Source: Candidatus Gastranaerophilales bacterium
GTDB taxonomy: Bacteria > Cyanobacteriota > Vampirovibrionia > Gastranaerophilales > Gastranaerophilaceae
NCBI GenBank assembly: GCA_944325825.1
Contig: CALVBP010000016.1
Span: forward strand, 1 to 39,951
DNA length: 39,951 bases
Reading direction: 5' to 3'
The notes under the pieces are model-generated. The model had not been told where the DNA came from. It saw only the letters and a list, made by a program, of their open reading frames with translations, and did no database searches. The translations under genes were made by a program, and so were the position numbers. Below, in pieces: positions 24,677-32,855 of this stretch (position 1 is its first letter; each line of letters opens with the position of its first letter).

Positions 24677-27199
24677 ATGTCAGCGGGTAGTTATATGCAG
24701 GGTGGTAAGGGAATGCAGCCGGATAAAATTCTGATTAGAGGCGCAAGGGTTCATAATTTAAAAAATATTGATGCAGATATTCCTCTCAATAAAATTGTTG
24801 GTATTGCAGGAGTTTCCGGTTCAGGAAAGTCTTCGCTTGCACTTGGAGTTTTGTATGCAGAAGGCTCCAGAAGGTATCTGGAGGCTCTTTCAACATACAC
24901 CCGCCGCAGAATGACTCAAGCTGCAAAAGCCAATGTTGATGAAATTCTTTACGTTCCGGCTTCTCTTGCCCTGCACCAGAGACCGGGGGTTCCCGGTATC
25001 AGAAGTACTTTCGGAACAGGTACGGAGTTGTTGAATAGTTTAAGGCTTATGTTTTCACGCCTTGCACATCATCGCTGTCCAAACGGACATTATCTGGAAC
25101 CTACTCTTGCAGTTGCTGCCGAAAAAGAACTTGTTTGTCCTGTCTGCGGGGTAAATTTTTATGCCCCGGGGGCAGAAGAGCTGGCTTTTAACAGTCAAGG
25201 TGCATGCGAAAAATGCGGAGGGGTGGGAACAGTTAGAACGGTAGATGAAGCAACTCTTGTTCCTGACGAATCTCTTACAATTGACGAAGGTGCTGTCGCC
25301 CCATGGAATTCTCTTATGTGGTCGCTTATGACTGATGTATGCCGTGAAATGGGTGTTAGAACAAATGTACCGTTTAGAGAGCTTACAAAAGAAGAAAGAG
25401 ATATTGTATTCCATGGCCCTGCTGTAAAAAAACATATTTTTTATAAAGCAAAGAATTCAAATCAGGCCGGTGAAATCGATTTTACTTACTATAATGCAGT
25501 TTATACAGTAGAAAATGCTCTTAAAAAGGTTAAAGACGAATCCGGCATGAAACGGGTTGAAAAGTTTCTTAAAGAAGATATATGTCCGTGCTGCAACGGA
25601 ACAAGGCTATCAGAAGCAGCAAGAGCCCCAAAATTGAGGGAAATATCTCTTGATAAGGCCTGTATGATGACGTTATCAGAACTTATAGAATGGGTAGACG
25701 GAGTTCCGGAGTCTTTGCCTGAAGAAATGCGTCCGATGGCGGAATCTATTTGTGAATCTTTTCAGACAACAGCAAAACGCCTAATGGATTTGGGGCTGGG
25801 CTATCTTTCTCTGGACAGGGCTGCTTCTACTCTCTCAACCGGTGAAAGACAGCGTATGCAGCTTGCACGCTCTGTTAGAAATCGTACAACCGGTGTTTTG
25901 TATGTGCTTGATGAACCTTCAATAGGTCTGCATCCTGCAAATATTAAAGGTTTGAATGCTGTTATGCATGATTTAGTATCAGACGGAAATTCTGTAGTAC
26001 TGGTTGATCATGATACACAGATACTCTCTGAATCGGATTGGATTATAGAACTTGGGCCGGAATCAGGAGCAGATGGCGGAGAAGTTGTTGCGGAAGGTTC
26101 AATTTCGCAAATTGTTAAGAATCCGGCTTCTAAAATAGGGCCGTTTTTGGCAGAAAGTTCCAGAACGTCTATTCGTGCAAAGATAAAATCTTCGGAGATT
26201 TTTAATCAGGGAGAAATCCGCCTTAAGACTTCTAATATACATACAGTAAAGCCTTTGGATGTAAAAATTCCAAAAGGCAGGCTAACTGTTATAACCGGAG
26301 TTTCCGGTTCAGGAAAAACTACACTCGTTCTGGAAAGTTTGATTCCGGGTCTGGAAAGTTATATCGAGAAGAAAAATTTACCCGCTAATGTAAAGTGTGT
26401 TGAAGCAGAAGGAATTAAACAGGTTAAACTTATTGATGCAACTCCTATCGGGATAAATATCCGTTCTACGGTTGCAACGTATGCTAATGTTCATGATGAA
26501 CTTAGAAAAGTTTTTGCTAAAACATCTGTTGCAAAAGAAGCAGGTTATAAAGCCGGTGATTTTTCATATAATACAGGTTCTCTAAGGTGCCCAACCTGTG
26601 ACGGAACCGGCAGTATAAGTCTTGATGTTCAGTTTCTGCCCGATGTAGATATACCATGTCCTGATTGTAGAGGAACACGATACTCAAAAGATGCAGGAAA
26701 AATTAAGTATACTTCGAAAAATAATATATTGTATTCTTTACCTGAGATTATGGGAATGGATATTAATCACGCACTTGAAGCCTGCAAAGACTTGAATGTT
26801 GTACGAAACAGACTGCAAGTCCTCAAGGATTTGGGGCTCGGGTATCTTACTTTAGGTGAAGCAACACCGTCTTTGTCCGGAGGAGAGGCCCAAAGATTAA
26901 AGCTGGCATCAGAAATGGGAAGGAAACAAGAAGATGCTGTTTTTGTATTTGATGAACCAACAATAGGTCTGCATCCTCTTGATGTCCGGTCACTGCTCAA
27001 AGTATTTCAGAAACTTATTGATAATAAAGCGACTGTTGTTGTAATTGAGCATGATTTAGATGTAATAAGGAATGCAGATTACATAATAGATATGGGGCCG
27101 GGAGGCGGCAAAGACGGTGGAGAAATCGTTTTTTCAGGTACTCCTGATGAGATTGTACACTGCTCAAAAAGTGTTACGGGAAAATTCTTAAAATTATAA
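24677..27199 (+). CDS. UvrA-like (UvrA2 type) excinuclease ATPase lacking the UvrB-binding domain
   Basis: UvrA proteins scan DNA for damage and load UvrB. This 840-aa product keeps both ABC modules: Walker A GVSGSGKSS near residue 45 and VITGVSGSGKTT near the middle, both signatures (LSTGERQRMQLARSV, LSGGEAQRLKLASEM), Walker B (VLYVLDEPSIGLHP, VFVFDEPTIGLHP) and Zn pairs CPVC/CEKC, CPCC and CPTC/CPDC. The segment between HHRCPNGH and CPVCG is only about 22 residues, whereas UvrA of the canonical type has some 150, so the UvrB-binding domain is missing, as in Deinococcus UvrA2 and DrrC-type resistance proteins. Start uncertain: ATG 24677, 24695 or 24713 are possible. Confidence 0.9.
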   Translation: MSAGSYMQGGKGMQPDKILIRGARVHNLKNIDADIPLNKIVGIAGVSGSGKSSLALGVLYAEGSRRYLEALSTYTRRRMTQAAKANVDEILYVPASLALHQRPGVPGIRSTFGTGTELLNSLRLMFSRLAHHRCPNGHYLEPTLAVAAEKELVCPVCGVNFYAPGAEELAFNSQGACEKCGGVGTVRTVDEATLVPDESLTIDEGAVAPWNSLMWSLMTDVCREMGVRTNVPFRELTKEERDIVFHGPAVKKHIFYKAKNSNQAGEIDFTYYNAVYTVENALKKVKDESGMKRVEKFLKEDICPCCNGTRLSEAARAPKLREISLDKACMMTLSELIEWVDGVPESLPEEMRPMAESICESFQTTAKRLMDLGLGYLSLDRAASTLSTGERQRMQLARSVRNRTTGVLYVLDEPSIGLHPANIKGLNAVMHDLVSDGNSVVLVDHDTQILSESDWIIELGPESGADGGEVVAEGSISQIVKNPASKIGPFLAESSRTSIRAKIKSSEIFNQGEIRLKTSNIHTVKPLDVKIPKGRLTVITGVSGSGKTTLVLESLIPGLESYIEKKNLPANVKCVEAEGIKQVKLIDATPIGINIRSTVATYANVHDELRKVFAKTSVAKEAGYKAGDFSYNTGSLRCPTCDGTGSISLDVQFLPDVDIPCPDCRGTRYSKDAGKIKYTSKNNILYSLPEIMGMDINHALEACKDLNVVRNRLQVLKDLGLGYLTLGEATPSLSGGEAQRLKLASEMGRKQEDAVFVFDEPTIGLHPLDVRSLLKVFQKLIDNKATVVVIEHDLDVIRNADYIIDMGPGGGKDGGEIVFSGTPDEIVHCSKSVTGKFLKL

Positions 27200-27296
27200 A
27201 ATATTATTTATTATCGCCTTAAATTAAGTAATATTCTGATAAAAATAAATTTTGCATAAAAAATTGCTTTTTAATTTTACAGTTTTTTATAAATGA

Positions 27297-27342
27297 GTGT
27301 ATTTCTTTCTTTTTATTCAGATGTAAAAAGAAAGAAATACAC
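27297..27342. repeat. A/T hairpin repeat type T, copy 2
   Basis: GTGTATTTCTTTCTTTTT (27297-27314) pairs perfectly with AAAAAGAAAGAAATACAC (27325-27342) across a 10-nt loop. It is followed by CAAAGAAAGAAA, also seen after copy 1 at 3870-3905. Confidence 0.8.
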
Positions 27343-27395
27343 TCAAAGAAAGAAATGCTCTAAATATTAGAAAAAAGCTGCTTAAATATTGAAAG

Positions 27396-27417
27396 ATTCC
27401 GGGTCAAAGCCCGGAAT
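27396..27417. repeat. Repeat type R head, inverted copy
   Basis: ATTCCGGG, 6-nt loop, CCCGGAAT; exact reverse complement of 4124-4145. Only the dyad is shared here, not the 47-nt core. Confidence 0.8.
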
Positions 27418-27476
27418 GACGGAAAAAATACGTCATTCTGAGGTGATAGCTGAAGAATCGCAAAATTTTGTACCCC

Positions 27477-27505
27477 TTGCGGCGGCATATTACATCTGTT
27501 ATCAT
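27477..27505 (+). promoter_or_regulatory. Promoter of the HNH gene
   Basis: TTGCGG (27477-27482), 17-bp spacer and TATCAT (27500-27505) with an upstream TG (extended -10). A transcript from about 27512 would start inside the open frame, which supports ATG 27527 as the true start. Confidence 0.5.
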
Positions 27506-27526
27506 GAAGATGGAAGAGCAGATTTT

Positions 27527-28558
27527 ATGCCGAAAAAGAAATTAAAACACATTACTCCGCAAAACTATTTAAAATACTATTATGATATTCCTTTTGAGGG
27601 AAAAACTTCTGCCGGCAAGCCGCTCAGAAAACTTAAAGGAATTACCTGTCCTTATCGCGGAATAAAAATTATTCCGAGTGAAAACATAAAAGGTTTTGAA
27701 AAGCAGTTGGCACGTTGTAAAACTGCCAAAGACGGAGTTGAACTGCTCGCAAATTACTATGATAATATGCTGCCTGTAGAAAAAGCTATTTTTTCAATAT
27801 TCAGAGATTTTGTTTTGATTAATCCTGAGGATAATCTGCAAAACTGTCTCCAGATGATTAAAACAAACTGTTTAACCCGGTTAAAATTAGAAGAAATGGA
27901 AGTTCTTGACGATGTAGATAGGTTGACAAGGAAACTATCTCCCCAGACTGCTTTAAAAATCAGAACAAAAACTACAAGGTGCAGGCAGATAATTTTGAGC
28001 AGTTCCTCAAAAGATACTTTTAAACGTAAAACCTTTTTAAGTTCTTTAGAAGAAATTATTCCGCACGAAAATGAGCGGGAAATATTTAATAATATAAAAA
28101 ACAAAGCTCTTTTTCTCCCGACATCAGAAAGCAGCAGAAATGCTTTTGTCGTGAAATATTCTAAAAGAAGCCAGACTGAAATTATTCGTCGTATATTTAT
28201 AGCTTCTACAGCCTCTATTGAACATGTTGTTCCGTCTTCAAAAGGAGGTATGAATACTATCGGGAATTTTCTTTTGACTTCCGCAAGCGGAAATCGTTAC
28301 AGAGAAAACATGCCTCTTCCTGAATACATAAAAAGGTATCCTAAAATTCCTGAATATATGCAAATGTATATTGATGATATTATACGGGAAATACATAACG
28401 GACATATGAAGGGAAACGAGACATATCCTTATAAAATAAAGAAAAAACTGTTTGAAGAATCTCACGGACGTATAATAGTAAGTCTTTCAAAGTATAAATA
28501 CACAGAAGAAGAGGCAGCCCAAGCCGTAGAAGAGTATGAACACAGGTGGAGTAAATAA
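27527..28558 (+). CDS. HNH-type endonuclease-like protein
   Basis: The 343-aa product (start MPKKKLKHITPQN) has near residues 225-255 the segment IEHVVPSSKGGMNTIGNFLL followed by TSASGNRYR: a His-containing first strand, a G-G turn and the N-x-x-L..S-x-x-N-x-x-(R/K) helix of the HNH nuclease fold. The N-terminal 200 residues are helical and unassigned; a CPYRG and a few other Cys occur but no clear Zn pair. It could be a group-independent nuclease of a defence or mobile system; no partner gene is adjacent. The extra 46 in-frame codons upstream are repeat-derived. Confidence 0.7.
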   Translation: MPKKKLKHITPQNYLKYYYDIPFEGKTSAGKPLRKLKGITCPYRGIKIIPSENIKGFEKQLARCKTAKDGVELLANYYDNMLPVEKAIFSIFRDFVLINPEDNLQNCLQMIKTNCLTRLKLEEMEVLDDVDRLTRKLSPQTALKIRTKTTRCRQIILSSSSKDTFKRKTFLSSLEEIIPHENEREIFNNIKNKALFLPTSESSRNAFVVKYSKRSQTEIIRRIFIASTASIEHVVPSSKGGMNTIGNFLLTSASGNRYRENMPLPEYIKRYPKIPEYMQMYIDDIIREIHNGHMKGNETYPYKIKKKLFEESHGRIIVSLSKYKYTEEEAAQAVEEYEHRWSK

Positions 28559-28576
28559 GCGGGATAAATAATTTTT

Positions 28577-28585
28577 TGCTATAAT
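28577..28585 (+). promoter_or_regulatory. Extended -10 box abutting the second TolC-family gene
   Basis: TGCTATAAT; the TATAAT ends 7 nt before the ATG at 28593, and no ribosome site is visible. A nearly leaderless transcript is predicted. Confidence 0.55.
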
Positions 28586-28592
28586 TTTAATT

Positions 28593-29894
28593 ATGAAAAG
28601 ATTTGTTTGGATATTAGGATTAGCTTTGTTAATTCAACCTGCAATATTTGCAGAAACTGTAGTAAAAAAAGTTTATCTTAATGAGGCTATTGAGGCAGCA
28701 TTAGAAAATAATATAGACTTACAGGCAGCGCGGTTAGAACGAGATATAGCAAAGAATAATATTAAAACGGCTAAACGTCTCCAAAATCCGTCTTTTGATG
28801 CTTTTTATTTTTTAGGAGCCGCAGGCAGAAATGAGCCTAAACAGTTAGGCGTAAGTGAAAATATTGAAATTGCTAAACGCAGAGCCAGAAAAAATTTAGC
28901 TGAATCAAACTTGAAGCTTGTTGAGAAAAATATTGATTACTCAACTTTTGATTTAAAAATGGATGTTAGAGAAGCGTATATTAATCTTGTAGCTTCAAAA
29001 TCTATATTGTATACTCTTGAACAGCAAAAAGAATTACAGGAAGAACTTCTGGATATTGCTAAAGCCCGTGTTAAATCTCACACAGCTCCGGATATTGATG
29101 TGATGCAGGCAGAAATTGCTTTAAACCAGATGATTACTCAGGTAAATTCCGCCAGAGTAAGTGTTAATAAAGCTCAAGTTGAATTTAATAAGGTAATTAA
29201 TAATCCGAATAATGTTATTTATGATAGTCAAGATAAATTGTTTACGGAAGAAAATAATTTTGAAGAAATGATGACTCCGCCTCCTGACTATAATTTCCCC
29301 GAACTTTCGCTTATTGTGCAAAGAGCTGTTAATGACAGATTTGACATCAAGATAGCAAAACAAGAGATTGATGTTGCAGAAAAGAATTTAACAGTTGTTT
29401 CAAGACAAAGGATTCCGGATATACAAATTTCAGGCGGATATGCATATCAGCTGGGTTCTTATACGGATACGGGGAATTTTAACAACGGAGCTTACGCAGG
29501 AGCGAGTTTGGTAAATATTCCGTTATTCTATAACTATTCACCGGAGATTCAAAATGCGGCATTAAAACTTCAGCAGGCAGAGTTAAAATATAATTCTGTC
29601 AAAAATAAAGCTGTAAAAGATGTAGCTGCAGCTTATGAAAGATTTTTAACAGCAGCGGATAACCTCAACCATTACGAAAAAAAGATAATAACTGATTCAG
29701 AATCTCTGATAGAAACATCAAAAGATAGTTACGAAGCCGGGAAATCAGATATTACAGCACTTATTGTAATGAAGCAATCCTATAAATCAATTATTATAGG
29801 CTATTCTCAGGCTCTTGCAGAATACTATAACAGCTGGACAAATTTCTTGCGTGAAATTAATGACGACGATTTTTCTCTCACAGAGGATATTTAA
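28593..29894 (+). CDS. TolC family outer-membrane efflux protein (CzcC-like)
   Basis: The 433-aa product has a signal peptide (residues 1-20, FVWILGLALLIQPAIFA|E) and two outer-membrane efflux protein repeats: LNEAIEAALENNIDLQAARLERDIAKNN and, after residue 240, LSLIVQRAVNDRFDIKIAKQEIDVAEKN. Conserved QYKSG-like elements appear as SYEAGKSDITALIVMKQSY near residue 375. It would form a trimeric outer-membrane duct for a three-part exporter; the inner-membrane pump and adaptor are not adjacent. It is not closely similar to the TolC gene at 22483 (no His tail). Confidence 0.88.
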   Translation: MKRFVWILGLALLIQPAIFAETVVKKVYLNEAIEAALENNIDLQAARLERDIAKNNIKTAKRLQNPSFDAFYFLGAAGRNEPKQLGVSENIEIAKRRARKNLAESNLKLVEKNIDYSTFDLKMDVREAYINLVASKSILYTLEQQKELQEELLDIAKARVKSHTAPDIDVMQAEIALNQMITQVNSARVSVNKAQVEFNKVINNPNNVIYDSQDKLFTEENNFEEMMTPPPDYNFPELSLIVQRAVNDRFDIKIAKQEIDVAEKNLTVVSRQRIPDIQISGGYAYQLGSYTDTGNFNNGAYAGASLVNIPLFYNYSPEIQNAALKLQQAELKYNSVKNKAVKDVAAAYERFLTAADNLNHYEKKIITDSESLIETSKDSYEAGKSDITALIVMKQSYKSIIIGYSQALAEYYNSWTNFLREINDDDFSLTEDI

Positions 29895-29952
29895 AGAGTT
29901 GTTACAATATTAATAAACTGCTATTCTCGCTCTTTTTATAAAGTCTAAAATG

Positions 29953-29961
29953 TGCTAAAAT
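29953..29961 (+). promoter_or_regulatory. Extended -10 element for the nucleotidyltransferase gene
   Basis: TGCTAAAAT, about 55 nt upstream of the ATG at 30017; the GGAG ribosome site lies between. Confidence 0.4.
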
Positions 29962-30016
29962 ACAAAAGAAAGTGTCCAATCACAAGGAGTGTATATAGGG
30001 GTAAAGGAGAAATAGT

Positions 30017-31717
30017 ATGATTCTTAGAGTAGGGGCGCCCTATGGGGTTTCTTATTATAATCAAAATAGAAACGTGAATAAAGGGAATAAATCATCCGGT
30101 ATACAGAAGAATACGGTAAATTTTAGCGGGCAAAAAGTTATCGAAAGTCTTATTATAGAGGACTTGAATAATTTTAATATAAAAAACTATAATCGCAGTG
30201 CATTTAGCAAAAAACTTAATGAAATAGTTTCGCATCTGGAAACTCTGAGAATAGATGATGGTAATAATAATCAACTGTTTATTATTAAAGCTCCCGAAAG
30301 TAAAGTAATAAGAATTCAAACTAATGATAAGTACAAAGATGTAAAACCCGGATGTATTGTCGGAAAAGCCGGAGTATATGCAACACTTGAAATTCCTGAT
30401 CCTAAAGGGAATTATGTAATTATAATTCCGGAAGATGCAAAATTAAAAACTGAAGATGGGTTATTTGCTAAAGTTACAGGCGCCAACAGTAGTTCACTCT
30501 CATTCAAAGGTTCTACCTGTACCGTAAATGCTTTTTATAAACCGGATAAAACAATAGAAAGTGTTAAAAGTTTTGTAAAAATGATTCAATCTTCGGATAT
30601 GTTTAAAAACGTTGATAAATCAATGGCAGATTATTCAAAGGACTTTCATCCTTACCTGCTTGCGGGAGGTTTCGGCTCAAGACTGGAAGCTTTAAGCTAT
30701 TATCGTAACGATAATAAACCATCTACTTCTACCCCCGTTAAAAATTGGAATTTGGTGGACTTTAGTTTGTTGAATCTATATCAGGCTAATTTATTAAATA
30801 AAGATACAGATATTGATTTTTGTGTTCAAACCGAAGCAAACAGTGCAGTGGGCTGTTTTATTACAACTCTCGGACAAAAAATAGAAATGACTCCTGACGG
30901 GTTAGATTTGGTTAAAGATGGCAAATCGATTGTTCCTGAAGGCAAAAATATTATAATAATGCCGTCAGATAATATTACGGATATTAAATTGTCTAAAGCT
31001 CTGGATGCGTTCAGAAATACTCCGGATGCAGGAATGTTAGTTGTCGGAGTTCCTGACTACAGGTGCTATGGTGGATTAATCCTGCATAATGATAAAAATG
31101 AGATAACGGATTTTATAACTAAACCGACAAAGGATTTACTTGATACGGGTATTGGACTTATAAAATATAAGGATTCTGACGGAAAAGAAAAAGTTTTAAA
31201 AGATGGTGACGGAATGTCTACATCTTTGGGAAATGCTTTTATATATATTCTAAATCCTGATATTTTGGATACTATTACGGAAATTTATCGTAATAAAATC
31301 AGAACCTCTTATGCAAACCTGATGGAAAAAAAGAGGGGCAGCAAAGAGTTGAGCAAAGAAGAATATCTTGATGTTATTGAATGTTTTTGGGATAGAGAAA
31401 TTATTCCGACCCTTGTTGATATGAGTAAGAAAGGTTGTTTAAAAAATAAAGAGGGTAAAGATTTAAAAGTCGTAACATATAAAGCTACAGATGCTTCCTG
31501 GTCTGATGTCGGTGAGTATTCGTCTTATTATAAGACTATGAAGAATGTTGCTAAGGATGACAGTTTTGTGAATATGCCGGAGATTATTAAAAATAATGTA
31601 AAAGACAATATTTCAGATAATGTAATTTTCAATGCCGATGTAAAAGACAGCTTTAAGAAATTTATAGGAAACGGATATGTAGAAGGAAAAGTAATAGTTG
31701 TTCCCAAAGACAGATAA
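30017..31717 (+). CDS. Sugar nucleotidyltransferase-like protein with unknown N-terminal region
   Basis: 566 aa. From residue about 212 (HPYLLAGGFGSRLEALSYY) the protein matches the nucleotidyltransferase fold that makes NDP-sugars from sugar-1-phosphates (GlgC, ManC, RfbA): the G-G-x-G-S-R loop is residues 216-222 and PSTSTPVKNW corresponds to the K/P-x-x-P segment. VGVPDYRCYGGLI and, near the end, DASWSDVGEYSSYY recall mannose-1-phosphate guanylyltransferases. The first 200 residues are Asn-rich with NFSGQK at about 35-40 and SFKGST at 162-167, and match nothing I know. AAAGGAG is before the ATG. Confidence 0.78.
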   Translation: MILRVGAPYGVSYYNQNRNVNKGNKSSGIQKNTVNFSGQKVIESLIIEDLNNFNIKNYNRSAFSKKLNEIVSHLETLRIDDGNNNQLFIIKAPESKVIRIQTNDKYKDVKPGCIVGKAGVYATLEIPDPKGNYVIIIPEDAKLKTEDGLFAKVTGANSSSLSFKGSTCTVNAFYKPDKTIESVKSFVKMIQSSDMFKNVDKSMADYSKDFHPYLLAGGFGSRLEALSYYRNDNKPSTSTPVKNWNLVDFSLLNLYQANLLNKDTDIDFCVQTEANSAVGCFITTLGQKIEMTPDGLDLVKDGKSIVPEGKNIIIMPSDNITDIKLSKALDAFRNTPDAGMLVVGVPDYRCYGGLILHNDKNEITDFITKPTKDLLDTGIGLIKYKDSDGKEKVLKDGDGMSTSLGNAFIYILNPDILDTITEIYRNKIRTSYANLMEKKRGSKELSKEEYLDVIECFWDREIIPTLVDMSKKGCLKNKEGKDLKVVTYKATDASWSDVGEYSSYYKTMKNVAKDDSFVNMPEIIKNNVKDNISDNVIFNADVKDSFKKFIGNGYVEGKVIVVPKDR

Positions 31718-31799
31718 GCAATAAAAGAACTTTCTTTATATAAGTAGCAAAAAATATTTTTAGATGGTTTAATATAACCATAGGGAAAGGATGTAGTGT

Positions 31800-32198
31800 A
31801 TGAAAATAAGTGCAATCAATAACAATCAATTTAAAACAGTTAATAATAACAAAAAAAATAATAATGTTTCTTTTAATGGTATAAGAGAAGTTCTTAATAA
31901 GGAAGTTTCTACAGTTATCTCCCCCAAAATTGCTGCTTTATCATTTACAGCACTCGTTATTGCATCACCATTTATTGCAGTATTTACACATAGAGCTGAA
32001 AACAAAAAAACAATTAATGAAATCGGGAATTTTATAAATTCTGAAAATTATAATAAAGATTCGTTAAAAGTAAAAGATTATACAAACGATGGAGTTTTAG
32101 ACTTTGAGCTTGTTGATAAAGATGGCAACAAAGTTATATATGATGCTAGTAATAAACAATTATTAGAATATACAACAACATTACAAGAAATAAAATAA
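31800..32198 (+). CDS. Small hypothetical membrane protein with early SFNG motif
   Basis: The 132-aa product begins with an Asn-rich leader and NNVSFNGIRE (about residues 21-30). A single hydrophobic segment follows (about 43-63, ISPKIAALSFTALVIASPFIA). The tail has repeated D-x-D/N acidic turns (YTNDGVLDFELVDKDGNKV) resembling a calcium-binding or beta-strand repeat. Function unknown. AAAGGATG precedes the ATG. It is monocistronic, as a strong terminator follows. Confidence 0.78.
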   Translation: MKISAINNNQFKTVNNNKKNNNVSFNGIREVLNKEVSTVISPKIAALSFTALVIASPFIAVFTHRAENKKTINEIGNFINSENYNKDSLKVKDYTNDGVLDFELVDKDGNKVIYDASNKQLLEYTTTLQEIK

Positions 32199-32204
32199 TA
32201 GATT

Positions 32205-32235
32205 AAAAAAGCCGGAACTAATCCGGCTTTTTTAA
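32205..32235. terminator. Terminator of the 31800 gene
   Basis: AAAAAAGCCGGA (32205-32216) pairs perfectly with TCCGGCTTTTTT (32222-32233) across a 5-nt loop, a textbook terminator usable on both strands. Confidence 0.92.
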
Positions 32236-32323
32236 TGCTTTGATTTATAAAATAATAATAGCTTAAAACCCTTTATTTGCAGTTGTTTTACTCTTTTTTG
32301 TTCCTCAATATGTTACATAGGTG

Positions 32324-32347
32324 GTAACAAAATGGTAATTATGTTAC
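32324..32347 (+). promoter_or_regulatory. Dyad site C
   Basis: Arms GTAACAAAAT (32324-32333) and ATTATGTTAC (32338-32347) around centre GGTA. The reverse complement differs from site D at 1 of 24 positions. Candidate recombinase or regulator binding site. Confidence 0.6.
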
Positions 32348-32521
32348 ATGTGACATAAACCCTGTAAAGCCTAAAAATTGCCTATCTTGGCTAGAATTGT
32401 AAATTTTTCGTTACAAATTTTAATTACACCATTAATTTTTATCCATTCTCCAAAGTGCTACAAATTAGCATTTATAGGCTGTTGATGCTTATTTCTTACC
32501 CTGTGTTATGTTACATCCATC

Positions 32522-32545
32522 GTAACATAATTACCATTGTGTTAC
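32522..32545 (-). promoter_or_regulatory. Dyad site D, inverted relative to C
   Basis: Arms GTAACATAAT (32522-32531) and ATTGTGTTAC (32536-32545) around centre TACC, the reverse complement of the GGTA centre in C. It ends 33 nt before the ATG at 32579. Confidence 0.6.
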
Positions 32546-32578
32546 ATGTGTAGAAAATTTTGAATGAAAGGTGTAGTA

Positions 32579-32827
32579 ATGAACAGCGTAGCAGGAAATT
32601 ATAGTGTATCAAATTGTCAGCAATTAGCTTTTAAAGGGTATAAAGAAGCTCCTCAAAAAATTGTTAGAAATCCAGAACTAATAAAAGCCATTAGGGATGT
32701 AAGTGTTGACACTTTTTGGAAAAGAGTTAGAATGATACCTTTTGAGGTTACTATGATTACAATTGCGAAAGGTTTATTTGCCATCAAGAAAGGTGTTGAA
32801 AAAGGCTGTAATATTTTTAAGAAATAA
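32579..32827 (+). CDS. Small hypothetical protein with early AFKG motif
   Basis: 82 aa, starting MNSVAGNYSVSNCQQLAFKG; an earlier in-frame ATG at 32564 is less likely because AAAGG lies 7 nt before 32579. The C-terminal half is basic with a hydrophobic segment (TMITIAKGLFAIKKGVEKGC). Function unknown. It is the first gene of a run of five or six small genes read in one direction and stands right behind dyad site D. Confidence 0.68.
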   Translation: MNSVAGNYSVSNCQQLAFKGYKEAPQKIVRNPELIKAIRDVSVDTFWKRVRMIPFEVTMITIAKGLFAIKKGVEKGCNIFKK

Positions 32828-32855
32828 GTTTAATTTATAATAAAGGAGTAAACAA

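Larger units (their letters stand above)
27200..27526. other. Intergenic region with dispersed repeats and a promoter
   Basis: 327 nt between the UvrA2-like and HNH genes. It contains the long A/T hairpin at 27297-27342, a dyad ATTCCGGG...CCCGGAAT at 27396-27417 (reverse complement of 4124-4145), and a CATTCTGAGGTGATAGCTGAAG-like tract near 27432-27455. An in-frame ATG at 27389 lies within these repeats and is not considered a real start. Confidence 0.75.
32236..32578. other. Intergenic region with inverted dyad-site pair upstream of the small-protein cassette
   Basis: 343 nt, no gene supported. It is rich in the TGTTACA/TGTAACA motif: sites C (32324-32347) and D (32522-32545) form an inverted pair with a 174-bp interval, and single half-sites occur at 32311-32316, 32409-32415 and 32509-32516. 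I found no convincing -35/-10 pair close to the 32579 start, so the promoter that drives the cassette may lie inside the interval. Confidence 0.6.

Noticed and set aside
27389-27526. N-terminal extension of the HNH protein
   Set aside because: It encodes the intergenic repeat; a promoter lies inside it.
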